Below are positions 1-6,878 of a stretch of DNA of 27,606 bases, one piece after another. The notes under the pieces are model-generated. The model had not been told where the DNA came from. It saw nothing but the letters and a program-made list of their open reading frames with translations, and ran no database searches. Location of the stretch: assembly GCF_910577125.1 (NCBI RefSeq), contig NZ_CAJTMN010000021.1:1-27606 (forward strand), read 5' to 3'. The DNA comes from an uncultured Rikenella sp. Its GTDB lineage: Bacteria; Bacteroidota; Bacteroidia; Bacteroidales; Rikenellaceae. Within the stretch, counting starts at the first letter, position 1. Each line of letters opens with the position of its first letter. A program made the position numbers and the translations under genes.

Positions 1-75
1 GTAGCGTAGCTATCTAAAAGTTTTTGGTGCCGCTTTTTCCAAAAAGCGGCAGTTCCCTGCGGGTAGACACGGATA
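1..75 (+). repeat. Right end of dispersed repeat DR-I (copy 0, partial)
   Basis: The first 75 bases match the right end of the fuller DR-I copies at 2201-2560 and 26226-26504: a GTAGCGTAGCTA segment, an AAAGTTTTTGGT stretch, the hairpin GCCGCTTTTT-cc-AAAAAGCGGC and the closing GCGGGTAGACACGG. The rest of the element lies outside the window. It lies just downstream of the hdrA stop codon, the same position relative to a minus-strand gene as the other copies. Confidence 0.8.
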
Positions 76-85
76 AAACGAACGA

Positions 86-1090
86 TTATTCCATCAGATC
101 GTGTTTGATTCGTCGAGCCGCAGCGATCGCCTCGTTGAGCGTCTCGCCGATCGTTTTCGGGCCCGTCGCCGTGCCTGCCAGGTAGATACCCCGCTGCGCA
201 CTCAGCACCGTACCCGTATAAGGGTTTTGGGGAGCGAAAAAGCCGTTCGCCTGCGTCGGAAGCCCCAGCGAGCCGCAACAGGCCGGAGCGCGCATCCCCA
301 CCAGCAAGACCAGCATGTCCACCGTCATCCGCAACGGACGCCCCACCAGCGTGTCCTCGACCTTGAGCTGGATGCGTTTGTCGAGCGTCTCGCCCGCCTC
401 CGAAATCCGGCCCCGGATATAGGTTACGCCGTGTTCGACCTGCGATTTCCGGTACAGCTCCTCGTAGCCGTTCCCGAAGGCCCGCAGGTCCATGTAAAAA
501 TTGGTCACCTGCACCCCCGGCACCGCCTCGGTCAGCTCGATGGCCTGTTTGATGCCCGTGATGCAGCAGACTTTGGAGCAGTGGAACTGCCCCACTTTCT
601 CGTCCCGGGAGCCCACACAGTGCAGTATCGCGACCCGCTTCGGCACCTCGCCGCTGCGCATCGCCACCCGCCCCGCACGGAACATCCGTTCGAGTTCGGC
701 CGAGGTGACGACGTTCTCGTACATCCCGTATCCGTACTCCTCCTTGAGCCGCGCGTCGAACAGGTCGAAGCCGGTCGCCACCACGGCGGCGCGTCCTTCA
801 TACCGTTCGCCGCCTGCGGTCACTGCCGTCACGCCGTTTTCGCCGGAGGTCAGGGAGGCGATTTCGCACCCGGTCGCGGTTTCGATCCCCTGCACGGCCG
901 CCGAAAGCTCGTCGATCACCTCGCGGGCCGGCAGCTGGGTGGGGAAAAGACGATCCCAACCGGCCACGTGGCCGCCCAAAGAGGGGGAGCGTTCGAGAAT
1001 CAAAGGCGAGAAGCCCTCTTCGCGCAAAACTGCGGCGGCCTGCATCCCCGCGATGCCGCCGCCGATCACCAATATGCGTTTCTGTGTCAT
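86..1090 (-). CDS. hdrA: HdrA/QmoA-like FAD-dependent heterodisulfide reductase subunit
   Basis: This 334-residue flavoprotein is related to subunit A of heterodisulfide reductase and to QmoA, which pass electrons between FAD and iron-sulfur partners. A Rossmann FAD-binding motif GxGxxG lies at residues 10-15, near the start MTQKRILVIG. The Cys pattern C158, C171, C175, C176 (CVGSRD...HCSKVCC) matches the unusual cluster-binding motif of HdrA. A C-terminal flavoprotein signature (GIYLAGTATGPKTIGE) closes the FAD domain. At 334 residues it is about half the length of methanogen HdrA (roughly 650) and lacks the extra ferredoxin-like domains, so it is closer in plan to the shorter bacterial forms. 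It is the last gene of the hdrC-hdrB-hdrA run, 18 bases after hdrB. The family is clear; the physiological electron donor and acceptor are not. Confidence 0.85.
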   Translation of the reverse strand: MTQKRILVIGGGIAGMQAAAVLREEGFSPLILERSPSLGGHVAGWDRLFPTQLPAREVIDELSAAVQGIETATGCEIASLTSGENGVTAVTAGGERYEGRAAVVATGFDLFDARLKEEYGYGMYENVVTSAELERMFRAGRVAMRSGEVPKRVAILHCVGSRDEKVGQFHCSKVCCITGIKQAIELTEAVPGVQVTNFYMDLRAFGNGYEELYRKSQVEHGVTYIRGRISEAGETLDKRIQLKVEDTLVGRPLRMTVDMLVLLVGMRAPACCGSLGLPTQANGFFAPQNPYTGTVLSAQRGIYLAGTATGPKTIGETLNEAIAAARRIKHDLME

Positions 1091-1108
1091 ACTCTGGTCT
1101 GTGGATCG

Positions 1109-2164
1109 TTATAATGTGGCCGGATTGTAAACTTCGACGGTCTGCGGCTGGCCGATGAACTTGCCGTTCTTGCCCAGATATTTCGCCGCGGGATCGTACT
1201 CGACACCCAGTTTGTCGAGCAGCGGTTCGACGGGCACCTGGTGCATCTGAAGGCCCAGGTCCCATGGATCTATCCCCATCACGAGGCCGGCCATCTCTTC
1301 GTAGGTCAGGACGGGAATGGCATACCGGCTGCCGGTCATGGCGTTGAGGGTGAATTGCCACCGATCCAGAAACATGGTGCAGCCGGGGCAGTTGGCGACG
1401 ATGAAGTCGGGGTTATACGGGGCCATGGATTCGAGTTTCTTCTGGGAGTTGGCGACGGAATAGCCGCGGTTGGCCTGCACGAGGTAGTTCCGGAAGCCGA
1501 ATCCGCAGCAGTGGCGCCGTTCGGGATAGTCCACGGATTCGCCGCCCCACGATTCGACCATGCCGGCCAGCACATAAGGGAACTCTGCTCCGCCGATCCC
1601 TTTCTTGGGAAAGACTTTGGCGTAGTGGCAGCCGATGTGATCCACCACCTTGAGCGGGGCACCGGTCTCGACGTTCACCAACCGCCGCACGCCTTTGGCG
1701 GCGATCTGCTCACGCACGTGGAACATCAGGTCGGAGGTGTGAACCAAGGTCTTGGGCTTCCGAAATTCGCGGCCGGTGGCTTTGAAGAGGTTCTCGCGGG
1801 CTTTCTCCTCGAGTTCGGGGAAGTGGTGCCACATGTCGAGCACTTCGCTGTAAATCCCGAAGGAGGTGATGCACGAGGCGACGTAGTTCTCGTACCCGCA
1901 CTCAGTCATCAGGGCGAACTGACGGGCCACGATGGCCATGGTGGTCTCCAAGGGCACGACGTCGGAGTGGTAACCGATCCCGGTGCAGGTGGTGTGCCGG
2001 GGGTCTTCGACGATGTCCATGCCGAGGTCGCCTCTCAGAATATCGAGAAAGGCTTTCTCGGAGCCGGGGAAAAAGTTCTGACGAATGCAGCTCCGGGCGT
2101 AATAATAATGGTCGTCGGCGATCTCTTTGCTGTATTCCTGCCAGTTGGCGAATCTATATTGCAT
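1109..2164 (-). CDS. hdrB: HdrB-like CCG-domain heterodisulfide reductase subunit
   Basis: This 351-residue protein resembles HdrB, which holds the catalytic noncubane iron-sulfur clusters bound by CCG domains. The C-terminal CCG motif is intact: C179 (IGCH), C219-C220 (HCCGFG) and C259/C262 (CPGC). The N-terminal half keeps only scattered equivalents (C26, C60 in a TCTG context, C98), so the first CCG motif is degenerate and probably cannot bind a standard cluster. The start at 2164 (MQYRFANWQE) is the only plausible one and lies 37 bases from the left end of a DR-I repeat. The gene reads into hdrA with an 18-base gap, suggesting co-translation. Substrate is unknown; soluble HdrB homologues reduce disulfides or act in electron bifurcation. 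Confidence 0.85.
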   Translation of the reverse strand: MQYRFANWQEYSKEIADDHYYYARSCIRQNFFPGSEKAFLDILRGDLGMDIVEDPRHTTCTGIGYHSDVVPLETTMAIVARQFALMTECGYENYVASCITSFGIYSEVLDMWHHFPELEEKARENLFKATGREFRKPKTLVHTSDLMFHVREQIAAKGVRRLVNVETGAPLKVVDHIGCHYAKVFPKKGIGGAEFPYVLAGMVESWGGESVDYPERRHCCGFGFRNYLVQANRGYSVANSQKKLESMAPYNPDFIVANCPGCTMFLDRWQFTLNAMTGSRYAIPVLTYEEMAGLVMGIDPWDLGLQMHQVPVEPLLDKLGVEYDPAAKYLGKNGKFIGQPQTVEVYNPATL

Positions 2165-2200
2165 CTCTCACGTTTTATCGTTCTGTTATCTGTTTTGCCC

Positions 2201-2560
2201 GGGAGGGTACTGTTCTTTCTGTGAACAGAAAGAACCAAAGAAACTTTAGAGGATGCTTCGCATCCTAAAGCTGCCGGCGGCCCAATTCTCGGCCTATTTG
2301 TCGGGTTGTGGTTTTCCGGCGCGGGCGCATTGGGGTAGTTCCCGCATTATATGCGCCCCGCCGAAAACCCGGCCTGACAAACCCGCGAAGAGTGAGGACT
2401 GCGGAGCCTGAGGAGTAGCGTAGCTAACTAAAAGTTTACCTAAGGGTTTCCTCCTCGCCGCTCGGCAATGTGCAAACTTTGTTTGCATTGCACTCGCTGG
2501 CAGCGTCGGTTTTGGTGCCGCTTTTTTCAAAAAGCGGCAGTTCTCTGCGGGTAGACACAG
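2201..2560 (+). repeat. Dispersed repeat DR-I, copy 1, between hdrC and hdrB
   Basis: A gene-free element of about 360 bases fills nearly all of the hdrC-hdrB gap. In order it holds: GGGAGGGTACT; a hairpin GTTCTTTCTGT-ga-ACAGAAAGAAC; the hairpin CTTTAGaGGATGC-ttc-GCATCCTAAAG; a constant CTGCCGGCGGCCCAA; a long bulged hairpin (about 2302-2382, TTTGTC...GACAAA); a constant ACTGCGGAGCCTGAGG; and a terminal hairpin GCCGCTTTTT-tc-AAAAAGCGGC before GCGGGTAGACACAGG. The copy at 26226-26504 has the same order but different stem sequences. The short reading frame inside it (2294-2530, minus) has no recognisable family and is probably not a gene. Confidence 0.85.
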
Positions 2561-2576
2561 GCAAACAAACGGTTAA

Positions 2577-3269
2577 TCACAAGGTATGATTGCCGCTGTT
2601 GAAGGTATAGACATAGTTGAGGTACTCCTCTTCGTCCATCCCCAGTTCGGCTGCCTTTTTCATCGAGCAGCGTTCGATGTTTTCGAGGAACTCCGTGCCG
2701 CCGCTCACGTCGAAGATACGCCGGAACTCCGCCAGGCTCTCCGGGTCGATCGCGCGAGCCGGCCCCGGCCCTGCCTTTTTATAGTTATCGGTGAAGCGGG
2801 CGAATAGGTCGTCGTCGTGTTCGTGCACCCATGCCCAGACCGGCCCTTGTTCCGGGTGCATCCGCGGAACGACCCGGGTCGGATGGACACAATACCCCAG
2901 CTCCATCATATTCCGCCCCAAGATCTTTCCCAAGGCGTACTGCTGGCGTCCTTTTTCCGATTCGGTGAAGAAGCCGTATTTCTGCGACAGCCGCCGCAAG
3001 GCCTGAACCACATAAGCGGGTGTATTGCCTCGCGGACACCGCGGACGGCATGACATGCACTCGCCGCAGTACCAGATCGTGTCGCTTTTCATCAAGGCTT
3101 CGATACTGGCGTCGTCGCGGGCCTGGACATCATCGACAATCTGCCGCGGGTCGTAGTTGTAGTACTCCGCCGCGGGACAAACCGCCGTGCACGCGCCGCA
3201 GTTCATGCAGGCGTTCAACCCTTCGCGGAAGCGGTGATCCTGCATCAGTTCGTCGAAATATTTTCCCAT
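2577..3269 (-). CDS. hdrC: HdrC-like 4Fe-4S electron-transfer subunit
   Basis: This 230-residue iron-sulfur protein resembles HdrC, which carries two cubane 4Fe-4S clusters and wires HdrA to HdrB. Two complete ferredoxin motifs are visible: C21, C24, C27, C31 (CMNCGACTAVC) and C68, C71, C74, C78 (CGECMSCRPRC). The frame can be opened further to a TTG at 3287, but ATG at 3269 is preferred because it gives the compact MGKYFDELM start typical of the family and lies about 30 bases from a TACTTTTG box. It is the first gene of the hdrCBA run, yet a 412-base gap holding DR-I separates it from hdrB. No hydrogenase or Flx subunits are in the window, so the complex it serves is not shown. Confidence 0.85.
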   Translation of the reverse strand: MGKYFDELMQDHRFREGLNACMNCGACTAVCPAAEYYNYDPRQIVDDVQARDDASIEALMKSDTIWYCGECMSCRPRCPRGNTPAYVVQALRRLSQKYGFFTESEKGRQQYALGKILGRNMMELGYCVHPTRVVPRMHPEQGPVWAWVHEHDDDLFARFTDNYKKAGPGPARAIDPESLAEFRRIFDVSGGTEFLENIERCSMKKAAELGMDEEEYLNYVYTFNSGNHTL

Positions 3270-3298
3270 GGATGAAGCCGGTGTCAATTACCGGTAAA

Positions 3299-3306
3299 CA
3301 AAAGTA
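3299..3306 (-). promoter_or_regulatory. Possible -7 box for hdrCBA
   Basis: The minus strand reads TACTTTTG, matching the Bacteroidota -7 consensus TAnnTTTG, about 30 bases before the preferred hdrC ATG. No convincing TTTG lies at the -33 position, so the call is tentative. Confidence 0.4.
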
Positions 3307-3395
3307 CATCGGGCGGTGTGATCGCCGGACAGTCTTATCACCTATTTTAGATGGGTATTTATACGTAAATTCGGGAAACGAGTGGGAGCGGCAGC

Positions 3396-3593
3396 CCCGC
3401 CCCAGGCTTCCGCGACGCGGGGAACAATGGACGACTGGGTGCGCTGGGCCGTGTCGGCAACAACGGTTACAGCTGGTCGTCCGGGGTCAGCGGTATCAAC
3501 GGCTTATTCCTGCATTTCGCCACGCAGTACCTTGATCCCTGCGATACGAGTCCTCGCGGCCACGGTCTTCAGTTGCGTTGCCTCTCGGAATAA
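3396..3593 (+). pseudogene. Orphan FISUMP/DUF1566-like C-terminal domain cassette A
   Basis: A 65-codon frame starts abruptly at PAPGFRD and ends LRCLSE-stop. The central GYSWSS and the terminal LQLRC resemble the end of FISUMP (Fibrobacter succinogenes major paralogous) domains, a C-type-lectin-like fold used by some DGR-diversified proteins. There is no start codon: the frame is closed by TAA at 3367-3369 and no gene body precedes it. Codon-by-codon comparison with cassettes B and C shows NNY codons at many positions whose amino acid varies, while the last codons through the stop are nearly identical in nucleotides. It may be a truncated gene or a silent donor cassette. Family assignment is by pattern only. 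Confidence 0.6.
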
Positions 3594-3602
3594 ACGAGGG
3601 CG

Positions 3603-3687
3603 AGGCTGTCTTAGCGATGCGCAAGCATCGCTCTGTCCCGCCGGGGTCACCCGGACGCCGCCCGCGTAGGGCAGTCGAAGTTCGAAC
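3603..3687 (+). repeat. R block, left copy of island 1
   Basis: This block follows cassette A. It opens with CTGTCTTAGCG and the hairpin AGCGATGC-gcaa-GCATCGCT (3613-3632, starting 19 bases after the stop), then CTGTCCCGCCGGGGTCACCC and a GGGCAGT segment. Close copies follow cassettes B and C. An inverted copy lies at 4440-4540, so the island has inverted ends. Confidence 0.75.
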
Positions 3688-3761
3688 CGCGCGCCGACGC
3701 CTGAAGAGGGAAATCGTCAAAACTCGCTCGCGTGTTTTGACTGGATTTCCCAAGGCGCGCG
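3688..3761. repeat. Long bulged hairpin, alpha type (H1)
   Basis: The outer stem is CGCGCGCC with GGCGCGCG, the middle stem GGGAAATC with GATTTCCC, and the inner stem GTCAAAAC (3716-3723) with GTTTTGAC (3734-3741). Unpaired bases sit mainly on the 5' arm. Outer and middle stems match H7 and the reverse complement of H2; the inner stem is particular to this copy. Confidence 0.75.
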
Positions 3762-3852
3762 GACAATACCCGATTTATCTAACGTTATTCGGCTTCCGTC
3801 TTTGGGCTCTAAATCAATCTCTTTTCTTTGTTCCGCTCGGGCCGCGGGGGCC

Positions 3853-3950
3853 CCTACTTTCTACTATGTGGTAGAAAGTAGGCAAAGAGCACATTCAAGG
3901 GGGACTGCATCCCCCTTGAAAATCCCCCGATTCCTTTGAGGTAGACACGG
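3853..3950 (+). repeat. Short DR-I-like structured segment inside island 1
   Basis: It contains two near-perfect hairpins, CTACTTTCTAC-tatgtg-GTAGAAAGTAG and CAAGGGGGA-ctgca-TCCCCCTTG, and ends GAGGTAGACACGG, close to the GGGTAGACACGG end of DR-I. It probably belongs to a related dispersed repeat family. Confidence 0.55.
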
Positions 3951-4008
3951 CAACTTTCGAGTGCCGAGCGGCACCGACCCGCAGGATCGCCCGGGCCGAA
4001 AATCCATC

Positions 4009-4082
4009 GCAGTTCGGCGCCAGCGGAGGGCGCAACGAGCTCGTCGAGTTGCAGCCCGCCGCCGGGGGTGGCGACGGACTGC
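4009..4082. repeat. Long bulged hairpin, GCAGT type, island 1
   Basis: The arms GCAGTTCG and CGGACTGC enclose AGCGG-AGGGCGCAAC and GTTGCAG-CCCGCCGC around a GAGCTCGTCGA loop region. A diverged copy with equivalent pairing is at 7326-7399 in island 2, in both cases directly before a GCGACCC hairpin. Confidence 0.6.
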
Positions 4083-4235
4083 GCGACCCTAAGGGTCGCA
4101 CCAGCTAAGAACAAAACACGGCCAACCGTTCGGCCCGTTTCTCCGCCTCCTGCTCGGCCCAGCGCGGTGCGAAAACCGCTTTGCGGTTTTCGCACCCGAA
4201 GAACAATCACGGTCCAAAGCACTACCCCGTATCCA

Positions 4236-4267
4236 CCTCACTGCGGCTCCGCTGTCGCTCCGCCACG
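4236..4267 (+). repeat. Conserved 32-bp island motif, copy 1
   Basis: It begins CCTCACTGCGGCTCCGC and ends CGCTCCGCCACG. It recurs with at most two changes at 7451-7482 and 12358-12389, each time shortly before a long bulged hairpin. It is one of the best conserved stretches among the three islands. Confidence 0.75.
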
Positions 4268-4270
4268 TCC

Positions 4271-4342
4271 GCGCGCCTTGGGGAAATCTCGTTCAAACAC
4301 GCGGTCGTGTTTGAACGATTTCCCTCCTAAGGCGTGGCGCGC
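4271..4342. repeat. Long bulged hairpin, alpha type, reversed (H2)
   Basis: The outer stem GCGCGCCTT pairs with AAGGCG-tg-GCGCGC, the middle stem is GGAAATC with GATTTCC, and the inner stem is GTTCAAACACG with CGTGTTTGAAC. The bulge is on the 3' arm, so it is the reverse orientation of H1 and H7. The inner stem differs from both. Confidence 0.75.
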
Positions 4343-4364
4343 GGGCTTGTCAACGCTTGTTTCA

Positions 4365-4439
4365 GTCGCCCGCGGCAATTCTTGCCGGATTGGCTCACCG
4401 CCAATCGGCAGAATATGCCTTCTTATGCAGGCGGACGAC
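4365..4439. repeat. Long bulged hairpin, beta type (H3)
   Basis: The outer stem GTCGCCCGC pairs with GGCGGACGAC and the inner stem ATTCTTGCCGGATTGGC with GCCAATCGGCAGAAT around the loop TCACC. It is followed by an inverted R block. H6 has the same frame with an unrelated inner stem. Confidence 0.75.
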
Positions 4440-4540
4440 GGTCGAGCTTTGAACCAGACAGAACTGCCCTGCGCGGGCGGCGGCCGGGTGACCCCGGCAG
4501 GACGGAGCGAAACTGCGTTTCGCTAAGGCAGCCTATACCC
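4440..4540 (-). repeat. R block, inverted right copy of island 1
   Basis: The reverse complement reads GGCTGCCTTAGCGAAACGCA and continues through CCGGGGTCACCCGG and GGGCAGTTCTG, matching the left R blocks of islands 1 and 3. It includes the hairpin AGCGAAAC-tgc-GTTTCGCT at 4506-4524. With 3603-3687 it forms diverged inverted ends. Confidence 0.75.
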
Positions 4541-4575
4541 TATTCTTCGGCCCGTTCTCTGTTCGCACACGGCAC

Positions 4576-4600
4576 AAAAAAGCCCGGCGCATGGCCGGGC
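4576..4600 (-). terminator. Rho-independent terminator of uvrB
   Basis: On the minus strand a GCCCGGC-catgc-GCCGGGC hairpin is followed directly by six T residues, 13 bases after the uvrB stop codon. Confidence 0.85.
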
Positions 4601-4613
4601 CGGGAACAAACTA

Positions 4614-6803
4614 TCACAAAATTTTCGTCCGCTTCCGAGACTTGCCCACCCCCGCTTTCGACGCCCCGCGCAGGCTGCTCTGAACAGACGGCGAGACTTT
4701 CCCCGAACTCTCCGACCCCGACAACTTCCGCTGCAAGGCGAACATCTCGTCCCGATAACGGGCCGCGGTCAGGAAATCCAACTCCTTCGCTGCCTGTTCC
4801 ATCATCTCCCGCGCCTGAGCGATCGCGCTCTCGATGTCCGTGGCCGACATATACTCCACCACCGGATCCGCTACCATCGACAACGGAGCCTCCATATCAT
4901 ACACCACACCGGCAGACTCCGTCGGACTGCCCGTACCATACGGCCGGTCGACCGTCGTCGCCCCCGCAGCCGCCACCTTGGCGGAAGGCAGAGAGGCGGC
5001 CAGCGGAGAACCTTCGCCGAGGGTCGATTTGCTCATCTTCTGCACCGCCTGAGGCGTAATGCCGTGCGCGACATTGTAATTCATCTGCTTTTCGCGTCGC
5101 CGCTCCGTCTCGTCGATCGTCTGGCGCATCGAATCCGTGATCTTATCCGCATACATAATCACCCGTCCCTCCAAGTGTCTCGCGGCGCGGCCCGCCGTCT
5201 GGGTCAGCGAACGAGCCGAACGCAGGAAACCCTCTTTGTCGGCGTCCATAATCGCCACCAACGAAACCTCCGGCAAGTCCAGCCCCTCGCGCAGCAGGTT
5301 GACCCCCACCAAGACGTCGAACCGGCCGGCTCGCAGGTCATCCATGATCTCGATCCGCTCCAGCGTGTCCACATCCGAATGGATGTACCGGCAACGAATA
5401 CCCATCTTCTCGAAATAGCGGGTCAGCTCTTCGGCCATCCGCTTGGTCAGGGTCGTGACCAGCACGCGTTGATCTTTCTCTGCCCGCAGCTCGATCTCGC
5501 CGATCAGGTCGTCGATCTGGTCGGCCGTCGGACGGATCTCGATCTCCGGATCGAGCAGCCCCGTCGGACGGATCACCTGTTCGACCACCACCCCTTCGGA
5601 TTTGTTCAGCTCGTAGTCGGCCGGGGTGGCGCTCACATAGACCGCCTGAGGCACCAAGGCTTCGAACTCCTCGAATTTCAGCGGCCGGTTGTCGATGGCG
5701 GCCGGAAGCCGGAAACCGTACTCCACGAGGTTCTTTTTCCGGGCGTGGTCGCCGCCGTACATGGCGCGGATCTGAGGAATGGTCACGTGGCTCTCGTCGA
5801 TGATGATCAGGAAGTCGTCCGGGAAGTAGTCCAGCAGGCAGAAGGGCCGTGTCCCGGGCAGCCGGCCGTCGAAGTAGCGCGAGTAGTTCTCGATTCCGGA
5901 GCAGTAGCCCAGCTCTTTGATCATCTCCAGATCGTACTCGACACGCTGCTTGAGCCGCTTGGCGTACTGCTCTTCGCCGCGCTGCATGAAGAAGTCATAC
6001 TGGGCCGAGAGGTCGTGCTGGATATGGATGACGGCCGAGTTGATGCGGTCGCGGGTGGTGACGAAGATGTTGGCGGGGTAGATGGTCACGCGGTCGAGCT
6101 GTGCGAGCCGCTGGCCGGTAACCGGGTCGATGGAGTGGATCTCTTCGACGGTGTCGCCCCACTGCACGATCCGATAAGCTTTATCGCCATAGGCCACGTG
6201 CACGTCGACCGTATCGCCGGCGACGCGGAAGGTGCCGCGGCTGAACTCGATGTCGTTCCGGGAGTAGAGGCCGTCCACGAGCTGGTAGAGCAGTTTCTGC
6301 CGGGGAAAGTCTTCGCCCTGTTTGATCTGAATGGTATTGGCGTGGAAGTCCGACGGGTTCCCGATCCCGTAGAGGCACGAGACGGAGCTGACGACGACGA
6401 TATCGTTCCGCCCGGAGAGCAGCGAGCTGGTGGTGCTCAGGCGCAGTTTCTCGATCTCGTCGTTGATGGAGAGGTCTTTCTCGATGTAGGTGTCGGAGGT
6501 GGGGAGGTAGGCTTCGGGCTGGTAGTAGTCGTAGTAGGAGACGAAGTACTCGACGGCGTTCTCGGGGAAAAAGCCTCGGAATTCGCCGTAGAGCTGGGCA
6601 GCGAGGGTCTTGTTGTGGCTGAGCACGAGGGCGGGTTTGCCGAGCTCCCGGATGACGTTGGCCATGGTGAAGGTCTTCCCGGAGCCGGTGACGCCCAGCA
6701 GGGTGTTATGGCGTGTCCCGTCCTGCAACGAGCGTACCAGAGCGGCGATCGCTTCGGGTTGGTCGCCGGTGGGGGCGAAGTCGGAATGCAGTACGAAGTC
6801 CAT
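4614..6803 (-). CDS. uvrB: UvrABC excinuclease subunit B
   Basis: UvrB is the damage-verifying helicase-like core of nucleotide excision repair: it takes over from UvrA at the lesion and recruits UvrC. Visible signatures are Walker A GVTGSGKT (residues 37-44), the beta-hairpin YYDYYQPEAYLP (90-101) that inserts between strands, a DESH Walker B box, and helicase motifs ending in QTAGRAAR. A C-terminal UVR domain (MMEQAAKELDFLTAARYRDE) contacts UvrC. At 729 residues it is longer than the usual 660-680; the extra length is a Ala/Ser/Gly-rich linker before the UVR domain plus a basic tail. The start MDFVLHSDF fits the family. Repeat islands lie on both sides, with only 72 bases between its start and orphan cassette B. 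Confidence 0.97.
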   Translation of the reverse strand: MDFVLHSDFAPTGDQPEAIAALVRSLQDGTRHNTLLGVTGSGKTFTMANVIRELGKPALVLSHNKTLAAQLYGEFRGFFPENAVEYFVSYYDYYQPEAYLPTSDTYIEKDLSINDEIEKLRLSTTSSLLSGRNDIVVVSSVSCLYGIGNPSDFHANTIQIKQGEDFPRQKLLYQLVDGLYSRNDIEFSRGTFRVAGDTVDVHVAYGDKAYRIVQWGDTVEEIHSIDPVTGQRLAQLDRVTIYPANIFVTTRDRINSAVIHIQHDLSAQYDFFMQRGEEQYAKRLKQRVEYDLEMIKELGYCSGIENYSRYFDGRLPGTRPFCLLDYFPDDFLIIIDESHVTIPQIRAMYGGDHARKKNLVEYGFRLPAAIDNRPLKFEEFEALVPQAVYVSATPADYELNKSEGVVVEQVIRPTGLLDPEIEIRPTADQIDDLIGEIELRAEKDQRVLVTTLTKRMAEELTRYFEKMGIRCRYIHSDVDTLERIEIMDDLRAGRFDVLVGVNLLREGLDLPEVSLVAIMDADKEGFLRSARSLTQTAGRAARHLEGRVIMYADKITDSMRQTIDETERRREKQMNYNVAHGITPQAVQKMSKSTLGEGSPLAASLPSAKVAAAGATTVDRPYGTGSPTESAGVVYDMEAPLSMVADPVVEYMSATDIESAIAQAREMMEQAAKELDFLTAARYRDEMFALQRKLSGSESSGKVSPSVQSSLRGASKAGVGKSRKRTKIL

Positions 6804-6878
6804 CTTATCTGTGAATTAACGTCTGGAGGAGGAATGCTTTTATGGGGGTATCGAGGGGCTTCTTAGCTTTCGAATGCG

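Larger units (their letters stand above)
3594..4575. repeat. Intergenic repeat island 1 (between hdrC and uvrB)
   Basis: About 980 bases with no credible gene. Order on the plus strand: R block (3603-3687), hairpin H1, a segment with two simple hairpins (3853-3882 and about 3897-3920) ending GAGGTAGACACGG like DR-I, a long hairpin at 4009-4082, GCGACCCT-a-AGGGTCGC (4083-4099), a strong GTGCGAAAACCGC hairpin near 4171-4199, a conserved CCTCACTGCGGCTCCGC motif (4236-4267), hairpins H2 and H3, and an inverted R block (4440-4540). Islands 2 and 3 keep this order in part. No transposase is encoded, so if mobile it would be non-autonomous. Confidence 0.7.

Noticed and set aside
2294..2530. 78-residue minus-strand frame between hdrB and hdrC
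   Set aside because: It lies wholly in hairpin-rich DR-I and is not conserved in copy 2.
3688..3761. Long bulged hairpins as integron attC sites
   Set aside because: The shape is similar, but no conserved attC core boxes, integrase or promoterless complete gene cassettes are visible.
3854..4222. 122-residue minus-strand frame in island 1
   Set aside because: It crosses several hairpins of the repeat island and shows no protein family pattern.
5064..6866. 600-residue open frame on the plus strand opposite uvrB
   Set aside because: It is the antisense of a clear UvrB gene, with low-complexity composition caused by high GC and no family resemblance.
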